Shown piece by piece: positions 14,555 to 23,035 of a stretch of 23,151 nt of DNA. Within the stretch, counting starts at the first letter, position 1. Every line of letters begins with the position of its first letter. The notes beneath the pieces are model-generated. The model saw nothing but the letters and a program-made list of their open reading frames with translations, was not told the DNA's origin and did no database searches. Origin of the DNA: Nitrosopumilales archaeon (GTDB taxonomy: Archaea > Thermoproteota > Nitrososphaeria > Nitrososphaerales > Nitrosopumilaceae). A program made the position numbers and the translations under genes. The stretch lies in assembly GCA_025350175.1 (NCBI GenBank), contig JANXYF010000071.1:1-23151 (forward strand). Direction: 5' to 3'.

Positions 14555-15235
14555 ATGTCCTTAGAAGAAGCTATCTCATCGCTTAGACGAGGTGATTTTA
14601 TTTTACTACATGATGGAGGTAAACGTGAAAATGAAGTAGATATGGTAATTGCAGCAGAATTTGTAACTCCTGAACATATAGCACGTATGCGCAATGATGC
14701 TGGGGGACTAATTTGTATGTCAATAAATCATGAATTTGCAACAAGTTTAGGTCTTGATTATATGCATGAAATTTTATCTTCTTCTCAAAAATTTGATTCA
14801 GATTCAAAGAAGATGATTATTGGTACTGCTCCATATGGGGATAGACCGTCTTTTTCAATTTCAATTAATCACAAAAATACATTCACTGGAATAACTGACA
14901 AAGATAGAGCATTAACAATTTCTGAAATGGCAAAATTATACAACAATGAAAATCATAAGAAAAAAGAAGTTTTCAATTCTACCTTTAAGACACCTGGTCA
15001 TGTTCCAATGCTTATTGCTTCAGAAGGGTTATTATCAAATAGACTTGGACATACTGAGATGTCAATTTATTTAATGAAACTTGCAGGACTAACACCAATT
15101 ACAGCAATTTGTGAAATGTTGGATTCTCAAACATATACGGCATTATCTACTGAAAAAGCTAAACAATATGCTACAGATAACACCATACCATATTTTGATG
15201 GTACTGAACTTGTCAAATTCGCAAAGGAGCATTAA
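14555..15235 (+). CDS. ribB: 3,4-dihydroxy-2-butanone 4-phosphate synthase
   Basis: Converts ribulose 5-phosphate to the four-carbon unit of lumazine plus formate. 226 residues, single-domain RibB. Seen: the acidic loop R24-E-N-E-V-D29 (usual form R-E-N-E-G-D; Gly is Val here), G-G-L-I-C-M-S at 50-56, F-T-G-I-T-D-K-D-R-A-L-T-I, T-P-G-H-V-P-M-L, G-H-T-E-M-S near 165, and C-E-M-L-D near the end. Metal-binding Glu and His positions are present. The ATG at 14555 lies at leaderless distance from a TATA-like box, itself just downstream of a palindromic operator. ribH starts 2 bases after the stop. Confidence 0.93.
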   Translation: MSLEEAISSLRRGDFILLHDGGKRENEVDMVIAAEFVTPEHIARMRNDAGGLICMSINHEFATSLGLDYMHEILSSSQKFDSDSKKMIIGTAPYGDRPSFSISINHKNTFTGITDKDRALTISEMAKLYNNENHKKKEVFNSTFKTPGHVPMLIASEGLLSNRLGHTEMSIYLMKLAGLTPITAICEMLDSQTYTALSTEKAKQYATDNTIPYFDGTELVKFAKEH

Positions 15236-15237
15236 TT

Positions 15238-15672
15238 TTGAATATTGCTATTGTTGTAGCTGAGTTTAACAGTGAAGTAACTTCAAAAATGCTAGAACTG
15301 GCTACCGAAAAGGCAAAAATATTGAAAATGAATGTAAAATATACCTGTAAAGTACCCGGTGTATTTGACATGCCTCTCATAATTGATAAATTATTACAAA
15401 AAAAAGATGTTGACGCTGTGATAACTTTAGGTGCAGTAATCAAAGGACAGACCAAACATGATGAACTAATTTCAAATGTTACTGCAAAAGCACTAGTGGA
15501 GCTTTCAATAAAATATCAAAAACCTGTGACATTAGGAATAACAGGACCTGGAATGAGTGATAGACAGGCGCATCAGAGAATACGACCAGTGTCTGAGAGA
15601 GCAGTAGAGGCTGCAAAGAAATTATCTGATGAACTGGAGAAAATTAAAAATGATTCAACTAACCATAATTAA
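15238..15672 (+). CDS. ribH: 6,7-dimethyl-8-ribityllumazine synthase
   Basis: Condenses the RibB product with 5-amino-6-ribitylaminouracil, the penultimate step to riboflavin. 144 residues, standard for the family. Seen: A-E-F-N at 8-11, the V-P-G-V-F-D-M-P loop at 39-46, and G-A-V-I-K-G-Q-T-K-H74 with the catalytic His followed by D-E. The C-terminal A-H-Q-R-I-R-P-V-S-E-R-A-V-E-A helix binds phosphate and packs in the pentamer. The TTG start at 15238 is 2 bases after the ribB stop. The 3' end overlaps arfA by 23 bases. Confidence 0.93.
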   Translation: MNIAIVVAEFNSEVTSKMLELATEKAKILKMNVKYTCKVPGVFDMPLIIDKLLQKKDVDAVITLGAVIKGQTKHDELISNVTAKALVELSIKYQKPVTLGITGPGMSDRQAHQRIRPVSERAVEAAKKLSDELEKIKNDSTNHN

Positions 15673-16402
15673 GATCACTGGATACGGACCATGGACTCTA
15701 ACCTTAGGTAGTGATAGAGAACATAGACTTCAGATGCTCCAGGCATCATTATACAAAGAAATACAAAATTTGTTTTCAGAAAGAAATTGTCTTGCATTTC
15801 CTAACCGATTTGATGAGATCTTTGTAATAACTAACAGTCTTTCAATTGATGATCATATAGAAATTCAAAAACAACTAGTCAAGTCATTTGAATTGAGTTT
15901 GTCCATGTCTATAGGACAAGGAAATACTCCATTTGAAGCAAGTTCAATCGCTGACAAGGCACGACGTACTAATGCAATGTTAAGTAAGGATCACAATATT
16001 TTTGGATTCCCACTCGGAAAAGACGAAAATTCAGTTCAGATTATACACATGGATGTAGACGGTTCTACCTCAGTCTCGGCAAAAAAGTCACCCTATGAAG
16101 TATCATTACTTATTATCAAATTATATTCAGAAATGTCAGAATTTTTTCTCCAAAGAAATTCACTTACATTTTTCATGGGAGGAGATAATTTTATGATAAT
16201 AAGTTCAGGTGTAAATAAGGATGAAATAACAAAATTTCTTGAAATTGTAAAACAAAAATATGATATTTCATTTAACTGTGGAATTGGAACGGCAAAGACT
16301 GGAAGAGACGCAGCCAAGTTAGCTACTCAATCATTAGATAAAATTCGTGAACTAAGAGATTCAGGGAAAAAAGATACCCGAATTCTAGAGATAACATGCT
16401 GA
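15650..16402 (+). CDS. arfA: GTP cyclohydrolase III (archaeal)
   Basis: Opens GTP to 2-amino-5-formylamino-6-ribosylamino-pyrimidinone 5'-phosphate, the first step of archaeal riboflavin and F420 (deazaflavin) synthesis. 250 residues in two ferredoxin-like halves related to nucleotide cyclases. Seen: I-T-G-Y-G-P-W-T at 9-16, F-D-E-I in the first half, and H-M-D-V-D-G-S-T at 133-140 with the metal-binding Asp135 and Asp137; G-G-D-N-F-M-I later. The start is ATG 15650 inside the end of ribH; an earlier in-frame ATG at 15629 adds only seven residues before the conserved M-I-Q-L-T-I-I start. It makes the formyl intermediate that needs a hydrolase next; the overlapping next gene is an amidohydrolase. 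Confidence 0.92.
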   Translation: MIQLTIIKITGYGPWTLTLGSDREHRLQMLQASLYKEIQNLFSERNCLAFPNRFDEIFVITNSLSIDDHIEIQKQLVKSFELSLSMSIGQGNTPFEASSIADKARRTNAMLSKDHNIFGFPLGKDENSVQIIHMDVDGSTSVSAKKSPYEVSLLIIKLYSEMSEFFLQRNSLTFFMGGDNFMIISSGVNKDEITKFLEIVKQKYDISFNCGIGTAKTGRDAAKLATQSLDKIRELRDSGKKDTRILEITC

Positions 16403-17586
16403 TAAAAAATATCAGTCTTCTTTATGGTAGAGAACTAGAGTATATTCAAAACACTCATGTGAGAATCACTGGAAAATATATTGGACCAATAGGGGCAAAA
16501 CTCTCACCTTACAAAGATGAGGCAGTACTTGACTGCGAAGGTCTACTAATGATGCCTGGACTTATTAATTCGCATACTCATATTGGGGATTCTATAGCAA
16601 AAGACATAGGTATAGACTCTGACGTTGAGGAAAAAATACATCCAGTTAGTGGATTAAAGCAAAAAATTCTCAAGAATTCTGATAAATCACATCTAGCAAG
16701 TTTTATAAAAAATTCATGCATTTCAATGATTAGAAAAGGCATAACATCATTTATTGATTTTCGAGAAGGTGGTACTGAAGGAATTAATCTATTAAAAAAC
16801 GTCATATCAAATATTCCAATAAGACCTATCATCTTGGGAAGAATTGAATATTATCAAGATTCAAAATCTATCAAAAATAATCTATCTATACCAGAAGCAA
16901 GAAAACTAGATCTAAAAAATCTTCTAACTAACTGTGATGGACTTGGGATCAGCGGTCCAAATGAGTTTAGTAATTCAGCATTAAGATATTTTGCAACAAC
17001 AAAAAAGATTCGTGCCATACATTCAGCCGAGACTGAAGAAAGTAACAAAATATCTCAAAAGACATATGGAAAAACTGAGACTCAAAGAGCATTACTTTCA
17101 AAACCCAACTTTTTGGTTCATATGACTTATGCCTCGAAAAAAGATCTTGCAATGGTAACTAAAAACAAGATAAACATTGTCATATGTCCAAGAGCAAATG
17201 GTTCTCTTGCAGAAGGTATCCCAGATGTTAATCTAATGCTTGATGCTGGTTGTAATATTGCAATTGGAACTGATAATGTTATGATAAACTCACCTGATAT
17301 GTTCAGGGAGATGGATTATCTCTGGAAAGTCTCAATGGGTATCAAGAAAAAACGAGTAAAACCAAAAAATATACTTCAAATGGCTACTACAAACGCTTCA
17401 AATCTTTTGGGTGGTAAGATCGGAATTATTCAAAATAATAAAATAGCAGACTGTATATTTATTGAAAAACATTCAATAGATTTAGAACCAATGCATAACC
17501 CTCATGCCTCAATCGTTCAACGTGCTTCGGAAAATACAATAAAAGCAGTAATGTATGAAGGAAAATTAGTTCATGGCAAAATCTAG
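16396..17586 (+). CDS. Amidohydrolase-superfamily protein within the riboflavin operon
   Basis: 396-residue metal-dependent hydrolase of the guanine/cytosine-deaminase-like branch. Metal and catalytic residues are in order: H60-x-H62 in G-L-I-N-S-H-T-H after the first strand, H209-S-A-E212, H242 in L-V-H-M-T, and D293 in I-G-T-D-N. This is a complete active site. A composite urease-like beta sandwich is formed by residues 1-55 and the end. It overlaps arfA by 7 bases and arfC by 14, so it is translated with them. Two steps of the archaeal pathway have no enzyme elsewhere in the cluster: removal of the formyl group after ArfA (ArfB step) and replacement of the 2-amino group after ArfC. Guanine deaminases of this superfamily act on a chemically similar 2-amino group, so deamination is the better guess. 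Substrate is inference. Confidence 0.8.
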   Translation: MLIKNISLLYGRELEYIQNTHVRITGKYIGPIGAKLSPYKDEAVLDCEGLLMMPGLINSHTHIGDSIAKDIGIDSDVEEKIHPVSGLKQKILKNSDKSHLASFIKNSCISMIRKGITSFIDFREGGTEGINLLKNVISNIPIRPIILGRIEYYQDSKSIKNNLSIPEARKLDLKNLLTNCDGLGISGPNEFSNSALRYFATTKKIRAIHSAETEESNKISQKTYGKTETQRALLSKPNFLVHMTYASKKDLAMVTKNKINIVICPRANGSLAEGIPDVNLMLDAGCNIAIGTDNVMINSPDMFREMDYLWKVSMGIKKKRVKPKNILQMATTNASNLLGGKIGIIQNNKIADCIFIEKHSIDLEPMHNPHASIVQRASENTIKAVMYEGKLVHGKI

Positions 17587-18217
17587 ACCTTACGTAATCG
17601 TTAGCGCTGCTATGAGTATAGATGGAAAATTAGCTACTCGTACGGGAAGATCAGACCTTTCATCCAAAAGAGATTTGATACGAGTTCATAAACTCAGAAA
17701 AACAGTTGATGCAATACTAGTAGGGAAAAATACGATAAGTATCGATGACCCTCTACTTACTGTTAGATATGTAAAAGGAAAAAACCCAATTCGTATAATT
17801 CTTGATTCAAAGGGAAGTTTATCTCCTAAATCCAGAGTAATAGAAACTGCAAAAAAAATTCCTACCATGCTTGTGGTATCAGAAAACGCTCCAAAAAAGG
17901 TTGAGAGATTTATTTCGAAAGGAGTTGAAGTAATACGATGTGGAAAAAACAAAATTAATTTAAAGAAATTATTACAAATGCTAGGAAAAAGAGGAATCAA
18001 GAGAATTATTGTTGAGGGTGGAGGCACAACAAACTGGTATTTTTTCAAGGAAAAACTGGTAGATGAAATTACGATAACAATTGCACCATATGTTCTAGGA
18101 GGCAGTACTGCAATTTCTCTAGTTGAAGGTGATGGTTTTGGAGAAATATCTAATTCATTTAAATTAAAAAAGATTGAAAAAATACAAAATGAAATAGTTC
18201 TACATTATGTTTCTTAG
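17573..18217 (+). CDS. arfC: 2,5-diamino-6-ribosylamino-pyrimidinone 5'-phosphate reductase
   Basis: RibD C-terminal-type, dihydrofolate-reductase-like enzyme that reduces the ribosyl to a ribityl chain with NAD(P)H before deamination. 214 residues without the RibD deaminase domain. Seen: A-A-M-S-I-D-G-K-L-A-T at about 12-22, V-D-A-I-L-V-G-K-N-T with D-D-P-L-L-T-V-R, I-I-L-D-S, and I-I-V-E-G-G-G-T-T-N-W for the cofactor phosphates. ATG 17573 lies within the end of the amidohydrolase. It ends the riboflavin run; its TAG (18215-18217) shares bases with the TAA of the converging tfe gene. Confidence 0.92.
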   Translation: MAKSRPYVIVSAAMSIDGKLATRTGRSDLSSKRDLIRVHKLRKTVDAILVGKNTISIDDPLLTVRYVKGKNPIRIILDSKGSLSPKSRVIETAKKIPTMLVVSENAPKKVERFISKGVEVIRCGKNKINLKKLLQMLGKRGIKRIIVEGGGTTNWYFFKEKLVDEITITIAPYVLGGSTAISLVEGDGFGEISNSFKLKKIEKIQNEIVLHYVS

Positions 18218-18723
18218 TGTTTTAGATCATCACGTAGATGATCAATTTTGCTTTGTAGTGCTTTTTTGAGCTTTTCATTTTTTGAGAGATTCACTAATTT
18301 CCCACAAGTTGGACATTTGAAGGAAAGATCAAGGGCTTTTTCAAAGGTTAATTTTTGACAGTCTTCATTTCCGCAATGATAAAAGTCTGCAGAGTTTTCG
18401 TAATCTACTCTATGTTGTAATCTCTCCACAATCTTTTTCTTTTGATTCTCAATGAAATTATCTACCTCATCTCTTCTTGCTCTCCATCTGTAGACAAACC
18501 AGCCTTTCTTTTCGTCCTTTACCCTTATTCCTGTTATCAAAGCTTTACCAAAAAGATCATACAAAACCTTCCTAACTATATTGATTCTAAGTCCAGTCGA
18601 GCTAGCAATTTCTTCGTCAGTGGCATCCTCTGTGTTAAGCAAAGAACGGGCAACTTTGAGATACTCATCTCCACCAATTAATGCGGCAATCTTTACAAAA
18701 GGATCCTCATGTTCAACTGACAT
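18214..18723 (-). CDS. tfe: Transcription factor E alpha subunit
   Basis: Archaeal homologue of TFIIE-alpha, which stabilises open promoter complexes with TBP, TFB and RNA polymerase. 169 residues: a winged helix at 8-85 (D-E-E-I-A-S-S-T-G-L-R-I-N-I-V-R-K-V-L-Y, G-W-F-V-Y-R-W), a linking helix, and a zinc ribbon with C117-x4-C122 and C137-x2-C140. The frame is open to 18906, but the extra residues are unlike the family; ATG 18723 is preceded by ATTAAATAT 29 bases upstream on the minus strand. It converges on arfC with overlapping stops and diverges from the histidine kinase. Confidence 0.93.
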   Translation of the reverse strand: MSVEHEDPFVKIAALIGGDEYLKVARSLLNTEDATDEEIASSTGLRINIVRKVLYDLFGKALITGIRVKDEKKGWFVYRWRARRDEVDNFIENQKKKIVERLQHRVDYENSADFYHCGNEDCQKLTFEKALDLSFKCPTCGKLVNLSKNEKLKKALQSKIDHLRDDLKH

Positions 18724-18747
18724 TATACATTTCCTTCCTGACAATCC

Positions 18748-18756
18748 ATATTTAAT
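18748..18756 (-). promoter_or_regulatory. TATA-like box for tfe
   Basis: On the minus strand ATTAAATAT is centred 29 bases before the ATG at 18723. It supports the short tfe start over the longer open frame. Confidence 0.5.
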
Positions 18757-18853
18757 CAATGGTTTTAAACCTGTTTTTTTATTTAATATGTGGTTATCAA
18801 ATTGATAATCAATCCGTGACACTTTTACTTGGAAGAATTTACTGTAAATATGA

Positions 18854-20539
18854 ATGAAATCTAGAGTACTCATTCTATTTTCTATCCTAGGAGTTATTTT
18901 AATCACTTTTAGTTCTGTGATGTATCTTCAGGGAATTACTGAAAGTAGTATAAAATCAGAATTAATCAAGCAGGTAGAGATAGAAAAATTGACTCAAATT
19001 AAAGATATATCTTCTCACATATCAGCTGATCTTGGCAGTGTAATTGCAAGACTCAATGGATTGGAGGACTCTAAGGAATTCCAAAGTGGAAAATTAGATG
19101 CCATGTCAGAAAAACTAGTTTCAGAAAAATATTTAGAGATTAATAATATTGTAGACAGGATTTTTGTAACCGATACTAAGAACATTGTAAGGATTAACGC
19201 AGTACCTCAGGGAGAAAATAGATTTCTTGGTTACGATGTAACAAATAGAACTTATGTGCAAAAGGCTATCTCAAGTGAAGATCTGTATCTATCTGATTAT
19301 TCTATAGGATTAGATGGAAAAAGCAGATTATATGTAAGCAATAAGATAACTGACCATGAATCTGGAGAATTTAAAGGAATAGTATGGGCTACAGTTCCAA
19401 TCAATTCATTTTTCTCCAGGTATTATAATATTGATAATTCAAATTCACCATTTATGATGGTAATGGATAAAAATGCAACGTATTTGGTATCACCATTTTC
19501 AAATCTTATTGGAAAAAGTTTTTTTTCATCTGACGTACAAAGTTTTTTTCATAATAACACTGAAGTAACTAAATACACTAAAGAATTGCTTGCTGGTAAA
19601 TCAGGAATTACAATATTTGACTTTGGACTGGGACCAAGATCAGTGGTTTATGATCCTGTATTTGTTAATGGAATACCGCAGTATTATTTGATTCTAGTAA
19701 TACCTCACGAGTCTGTATATTCACAAATTGACGACATCCTAAATCTCCAAAGAAATGAAATTGTATTTGGTTTTATTGTTAGTATAATATTTGTTTCAAC
19801 TCTAATTTATTTAATATTAAAAAGAGATGCAAAGTTATTTCAAAATGAACTAATAATTCAAAAACAACATGATGAGATTATAAAAAGTGAAAGATTATCT
19901 GCTATAGGAGAATTGGCTTCTAGGCTTGCTCATGATATTAGAAACCCACTTTCTATAATCATGAACACGTCTATGTTAATCAAACAAAAAAATCCTAATT
20001 TAGATGAAAAAACCCTTGGTTTCTTAGATAAACAGATTGATTCTGTAAAGAAGATTTCTAATCAATTAGATGATGTACTGGATTTTGTAAGAATTAGTTC
20101 TCCTCAACTAGAATACCATTCAGTTCTTGAAATAATCAAATCGACTGTTGATAAAATACAGATGCCTAAAACTATTGAAATTGTATTACCTACAAGTGAT
20201 TTTAAAATATATTGCGATGAAAATAAAATCGAAGTTGTACTTGTAAATCTAATAACTAATGCAATTCATGCAATAAAAGAAAATGGCAAAATAGTGATAA
20301 GAATTATGGAGGAAGAAAATAGTCAAGTAATCGAAATAGAGGATAATGGAGAAGGGATTCCAAGAACCATTTTACCAAGAATCTTTGATCCACTGTTTAC
20401 AACAAAGAGTTATGGAACAGGACTTGGTCTATCAAGCTGCAAAAATATTATCGAGAGTCACAAGGGTACAATAACAGTAAAATCGTCTGAAGGCGTTAAA
20501 ACCGTATTTACAATTAAACTTCCTAAAAATATAAAATAA
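18854..20539 (+). CDS. Membrane histidine kinase with extracellular Cache-like sensor
   Basis: 561-residue two-component sensor. Membrane segments at 4-24 and 303-322 enclose an outside domain of about 275 residues whose I-V-D-R-I-F-V-T-D, G-Y-D-V-T-N-R-T-Y-V and V-W-A-T-V-P-I pattern is that of double-Cache small-molecule sensors. Inside are the phosphoacceptor helix (A-S-R-L-A-H360-D-I-R-N-P-L-S) and an ATPase domain: N469 in the N box, D497-N-G-E-G, F511-D-P-L-F-T-T-K and G521-T-G-L-G-L. All catalytic parts are present. The ATG at 18854 begins just before the first membrane segment. No response regulator lies nearby, so its partner is elsewhere. The ligand is unknown; Cache domains often bind amino acids, organic acids or amines. 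Confidence 0.88.
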   Translation: MKSRVLILFSILGVILITFSSVMYLQGITESSIKSELIKQVEIEKLTQIKDISSHISADLGSVIARLNGLEDSKEFQSGKLDAMSEKLVSEKYLEINNIVDRIFVTDTKNIVRINAVPQGENRFLGYDVTNRTYVQKAISSEDLYLSDYSIGLDGKSRLYVSNKITDHESGEFKGIVWATVPINSFFSRYYNIDNSNSPFMMVMDKNATYLVSPFSNLIGKSFFSSDVQSFFHNNTEVTKYTKELLAGKSGITIFDFGLGPRSVVYDPVFVNGIPQYYLILVIPHESVYSQIDDILNLQRNEIVFGFIVSIIFVSTLIYLILKRDAKLFQNELIIQKQHDEIIKSERLSAIGELASRLAHDIRNPLSIIMNTSMLIKQKNPNLDEKTLGFLDKQIDSVKKISNQLDDVLDFVRISSPQLEYHSVLEIIKSTVDKIQMPKTIEIVLPTSDFKIYCDENKIEVVLVNLITNAIHAIKENGKIVIRIMEEENSQVIEIEDNGEGIPRTILPRIFDPLFTTKSYGTGLGLSSCKNIIESHKGTITVKSSEGVKTVFTIKLPKNIK

Positions 20540-20544
20540 AATAT

Positions 20545-21084
20545 TTAATCGTTTGAACTGATAGTTTTAGTAATTACGTTTTTACCTTTTTTTGTTGGTA
20601 CTATCTCTCGTTCTCCATCTGGATATTTTTTCTCAAGATTCCGTCCTTGTAAAATTCTATCTAGTAAGATTGCAAGAGCTGAAATCTCTGAATGTGGTTG
20701 ATTTCCAATTGCCACATTGTAATCAGCCATATCATATGCCTCTCTTGGAACTTTTTCAGCCCCCACAATTATCAAAATTTTTTCTTCTTTTCTTATCTCA
20801 TCCTGTACTGTGTTAATATTTTCACCATACATTGTCAAATGAACTATTTTGAATGATTCCTTTTTTTTTAACTTAACAACATCCTTCCAATTCTCAATAA
20901 TTTCTACTTTGAAATCACTACCCCATATTTTATTTACTTTGGAAATAGTTTCTTTGATCTCCGGATTTGCATCATACATGTATATTTTTGATGCCCCAAA
21001 TGCTCTTGATACTAGGGTTACATGTGTTGTCACTCTGTCATCCCTGACTAGTCGTGTACCTATACGTAAAACTTCGATCTTCAT
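20545..21084 (-). CDS. trm56: tRNA (cytidine-56 2'-O)-methyltransferase
   Basis: SPOUT methyltransferase that modifies C56 in the T loop of archaeal tRNAs. 179 residues. Seen: L-R-I-G-T-R-L-V-R-D-D-R-V-T-T-H-V-T at 5-22, the family signature, then R-A-F-G-A-S-K, H-L-T-M-Y-G at about 102, I-I-V-G-A-E-K-V-P in the knot, and G-N-Q-P-H-S-E-I-S-A-L-A-I-L-L-D-R near the C-terminus. The ATG overlaps the hflX stop by 4 bases (ATGA type), so they are translationally coupled. Confidence 0.93.
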   Translation of the reverse strand: MKIEVLRIGTRLVRDDRVTTHVTLVSRAFGASKIYMYDANPEIKETISKVNKIWGSDFKVEIIENWKDVVKLKKKESFKIVHLTMYGENINTVQDEIRKEEKILIIVGAEKVPREAYDMADYNVAIGNQPHSEISALAILLDRILQGRNLEKKYPDGEREIVPTKKGKNVITKTISSND

Positions 21085-22208
21085 CTTTGGAATTTTCTTT
21101 GCTTTTGTGGTTTTGATATTTCAGTTTTTCTTCCTGTTATAGGTATTGCATCTATTGCCTCGAATACTAGCGTCTTTAATTGATTAATGTTGTATCTAGT
21201 TGTGGAAGATACTGGTAACCATTTTTTATAATCATCCATACCTAATTCTTTAGCTCTCTCTGCAACTTCTTCTTTTGAAATCAAGTCTGACTTGTTTAGA
21301 ACAAAAATCATTTTATCTTTACTTACTCCAATTTCATCTAAAGTAGAAATACAGCTCTTGAATTTTTTTCTTAGTTCTAAAATGTCGTCACTAATATCAA
21401 TTAAAACTATTACAACATCTGTATACACAAGTTCTTCAAGAGTTGACTTGAATGCTGCTACCATGTATGATGGAAGCTTGCTTATGAAACCTACAGTATC
21501 CGAAATTAAAACTTCAGAGTTTTTGAGAGTGATCTTTCGTGTAGTTGTAGATAGAGTAGTGAAAAGTTTTGGACTTTCTTCTTTTTCTTCTCCTGTTAAT
21601 ATGTTGAAAAGTGTAGTTTTTCCTGCTGATGTATATCCTGCAAGTGAGATCGTTTTGAATCCAAATCTTTCTCTTGCTTGTCTATGAAGAGCACGTTGAG
21701 TTGATGCCTTTGCTAATTTTGTTTTTACACCGTTCATTCTATTTTTGATGTCATTAAAGTAGACATCAACTTCGAACTTTCCTATTCCCATGAATCCTGG
21801 CTGTTCTCCCATCTTTGCTAGTCTAACTTTTTCTCTAGCTCTTGACATCTCATATCTTAACTGCGCCATTTTTACTTGTAATGTTGATTCTGAACTCTTT
21901 GCTCTACGTTCAAAGATCTGAAGAATTAGAGCTTCCCTATCCAGAATGTTCATTTTGAGAGTAGAGGCTAAATTATAATTTTGAGTTGGTTTGAGAATTT
22001 CATCAAAGATTATTACATCAGGTTTTACTGTACTCAACATTTCCTTGAGTTCCTCTACCTTTCCTTCTCCAAGACCATACTTTGACTTGTTTAGAAATCT
22101 ATGTTGTATGACCTTGCGAACCTCATATCCTGCAGCATCACAAAGACCTAGTGCTTCTTTTAGTGAATCTTCTCTATCATATGTTATGAGAATTGCAGAA
22201 TCTTTCAA
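21081..22208 (-). CDS. hflX: HflX-type ribosome-associated GTPase
   Basis: GTPase that binds the large ribosomal subunit; bacterial HflX splits stalled ribosomes. 375 residues: N-terminal HflX domain (K-Y-G-L-G-E-G-K-V-E-E-L at 43-54; I-L-D-R-E at 88-92), a coiled segment with Q-L-R-Y-E-M-S-R at 116-123, then the G domain with P-loop G191-Y-T-S-A-G-K-T-T, switch L-F-T-T-L, D237-T-V-G-F and N305-K-S-D. The switch has no histidine in the catalytic position of Ras-type proteins, as is normal for this family. The TTG start at 22208 is the only start before the first strand. It lies 26 bases after the phoU stop and overlaps trm56. Confidence 0.92.
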   Translation of the reverse strand: MKDSAILITYDREDSLKEALGLCDAAGYEVRKVIQHRFLNKSKYGLGEGKVEELKEMLSTVKPDVIIFDEILKPTQNYNLASTLKMNILDREALILQIFERRAKSSESTLQVKMAQLRYEMSRAREKVRLAKMGEQPGFMGIGKFEVDVYFNDIKNRMNGVKTKLAKASTQRALHRQARERFGFKTISLAGYTSAGKTTLFNILTGEEKEESPKLFTTLSTTTRKITLKNSEVLISDTVGFISKLPSYMVAAFKSTLEELVYTDVVIVLIDISDDILELRKKFKSCISTLDEIGVSKDKMIFVLNKSDLISKEEVAERAKELGMDDYKKWLPVSSTTRYNINQLKTLVFEAIDAIPITGRKTEISKPQKQRKFQR

Positions 22209-22234
22209 TATTATATTAGCAGTCCTTCGCTATC

Positions 22235-23035
22235 TTATTGCTTTCGAAGCGTCTTTTCTATAGTGACATCAAGTACAATTTCTGCTATATCACTTGCATA
22301 CTCTGATATTCTTCGAATGTTTTCACTCATTCTTCTCACTCTGTAGATCTCTTCAGTATCTTTCAATGTTCTCATACCATCTTGTACCTTCTTTTCATAT
22401 TTTGAAATTTCAGCTGTTTTTTGAATAGTTCGTTCTGCATGATTGGATTCCTTTTTGAATAATGATAAGCATGCGTCATCCAATACCGATAAGGTAAAAG
22501 TATTCATTTCATGTATGGGTTCAAGTACAGATTTCTTGATTGGTTTTTTGTATTCAAGTAAATCTCTTGCTATTTCTGTTGCGTGATCTCCTACACGTTC
22601 TATGTTTTTTACTATTAATCTATATCCCAAGCAATGATAGGGACTCTCTATTCCCATCTCATTTAACATGTGTTCATTTTGTATGGCTATCTTGAGTTGC
22701 CTCATTATGTAGAAACTAAATCTATCTACTTCATCATCACTGTTTATGACTTCTTGCGCTAGTTCAAAATTTGCCTCTTCTTGTGCTAGTAGAGCATCGT
22801 TTTGCATTGATTTTGCTATTATCAACATTCTTTTTAATGCTCCATCAACTGAAAGTTCAAATAAATTAATGAGTACTTGAATAGTAATACCCTCAGTGGA
22901 ATCAGCAGTAATCTCAGTTCCCATCAGAATACCCTTTACTGCATTTTTGATAGAATTTCTCTGAGATGGCTTTAATCTTCCCATCTTTGATTTTACATTT
23001 ATGATAGTAAATCCCAGAAGATAAAGTGAAATCAA
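22235..23035 (-). CDS. PhoU-domain phosphate regulator, 5' part disrupted
   Basis: The 266 residues readable here carry two three-helix PhoU repeats with their metal-binding and packing motifs (D-D-E-V-D-R-F-S at 99-106 and E-R-V-G-D-H-A-T-E-I-A at 145-155; R-R-I-S-E-Y-A-S-D-I-A-E-I-V near the end). Archaeal PhoU proteins of this kind usually have an AbrB-like DNA-binding domain first and about 340 residues. Here the frame is closed on the 5' side by a TGA about 30 bases before 23035, leaving only a TTG inside K-L-I-S-L as a start. The missing preceding residues are encoded on the other strand at 23025-23151, joined through a 16-base inverted repeat. So this is the C-terminal part of a larger gene, not a short protein. 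It would act in phosphate sensing or uptake control. Confidence 0.8.
   Translation of the reverse strand: MISLYLLGFTIINVKSKMGRLKPSQRNSIKNAVKGILMGTEITADSTEGITIQVLINLFELSVDGALKRMLIIAKSMQNDALLAQEEANFELAQEVINSDDEVDRFSFYIMRQLKIAIQNEHMLNEMGIESPYHCLGYRLIVKNIERVGDHATEIARDLLEYKKPIKKSVLEPIHEMNTFTLSVLDDACLSLFKKESNHAERTIQKTAEISKYEKKVQDGMRTLKDTEEIYRVRRMSENIRRISEYASDIAEIVLDVTIEKTLRKQ

Noticed and set aside
18724..18906. Longer N-terminus for TFE, overlapping the histidine kinase start
   Set aside because: The extra residues do not belong to the family, and a TATA-like box at 18748-18756 fits the start at 18723.
21292..21687. 131-residue plus-strand open frame
   Set aside because: Antisense to the GTPase domain of hflX, whose P-loop, DTVGF and NKSD motifs fix the coding strand.
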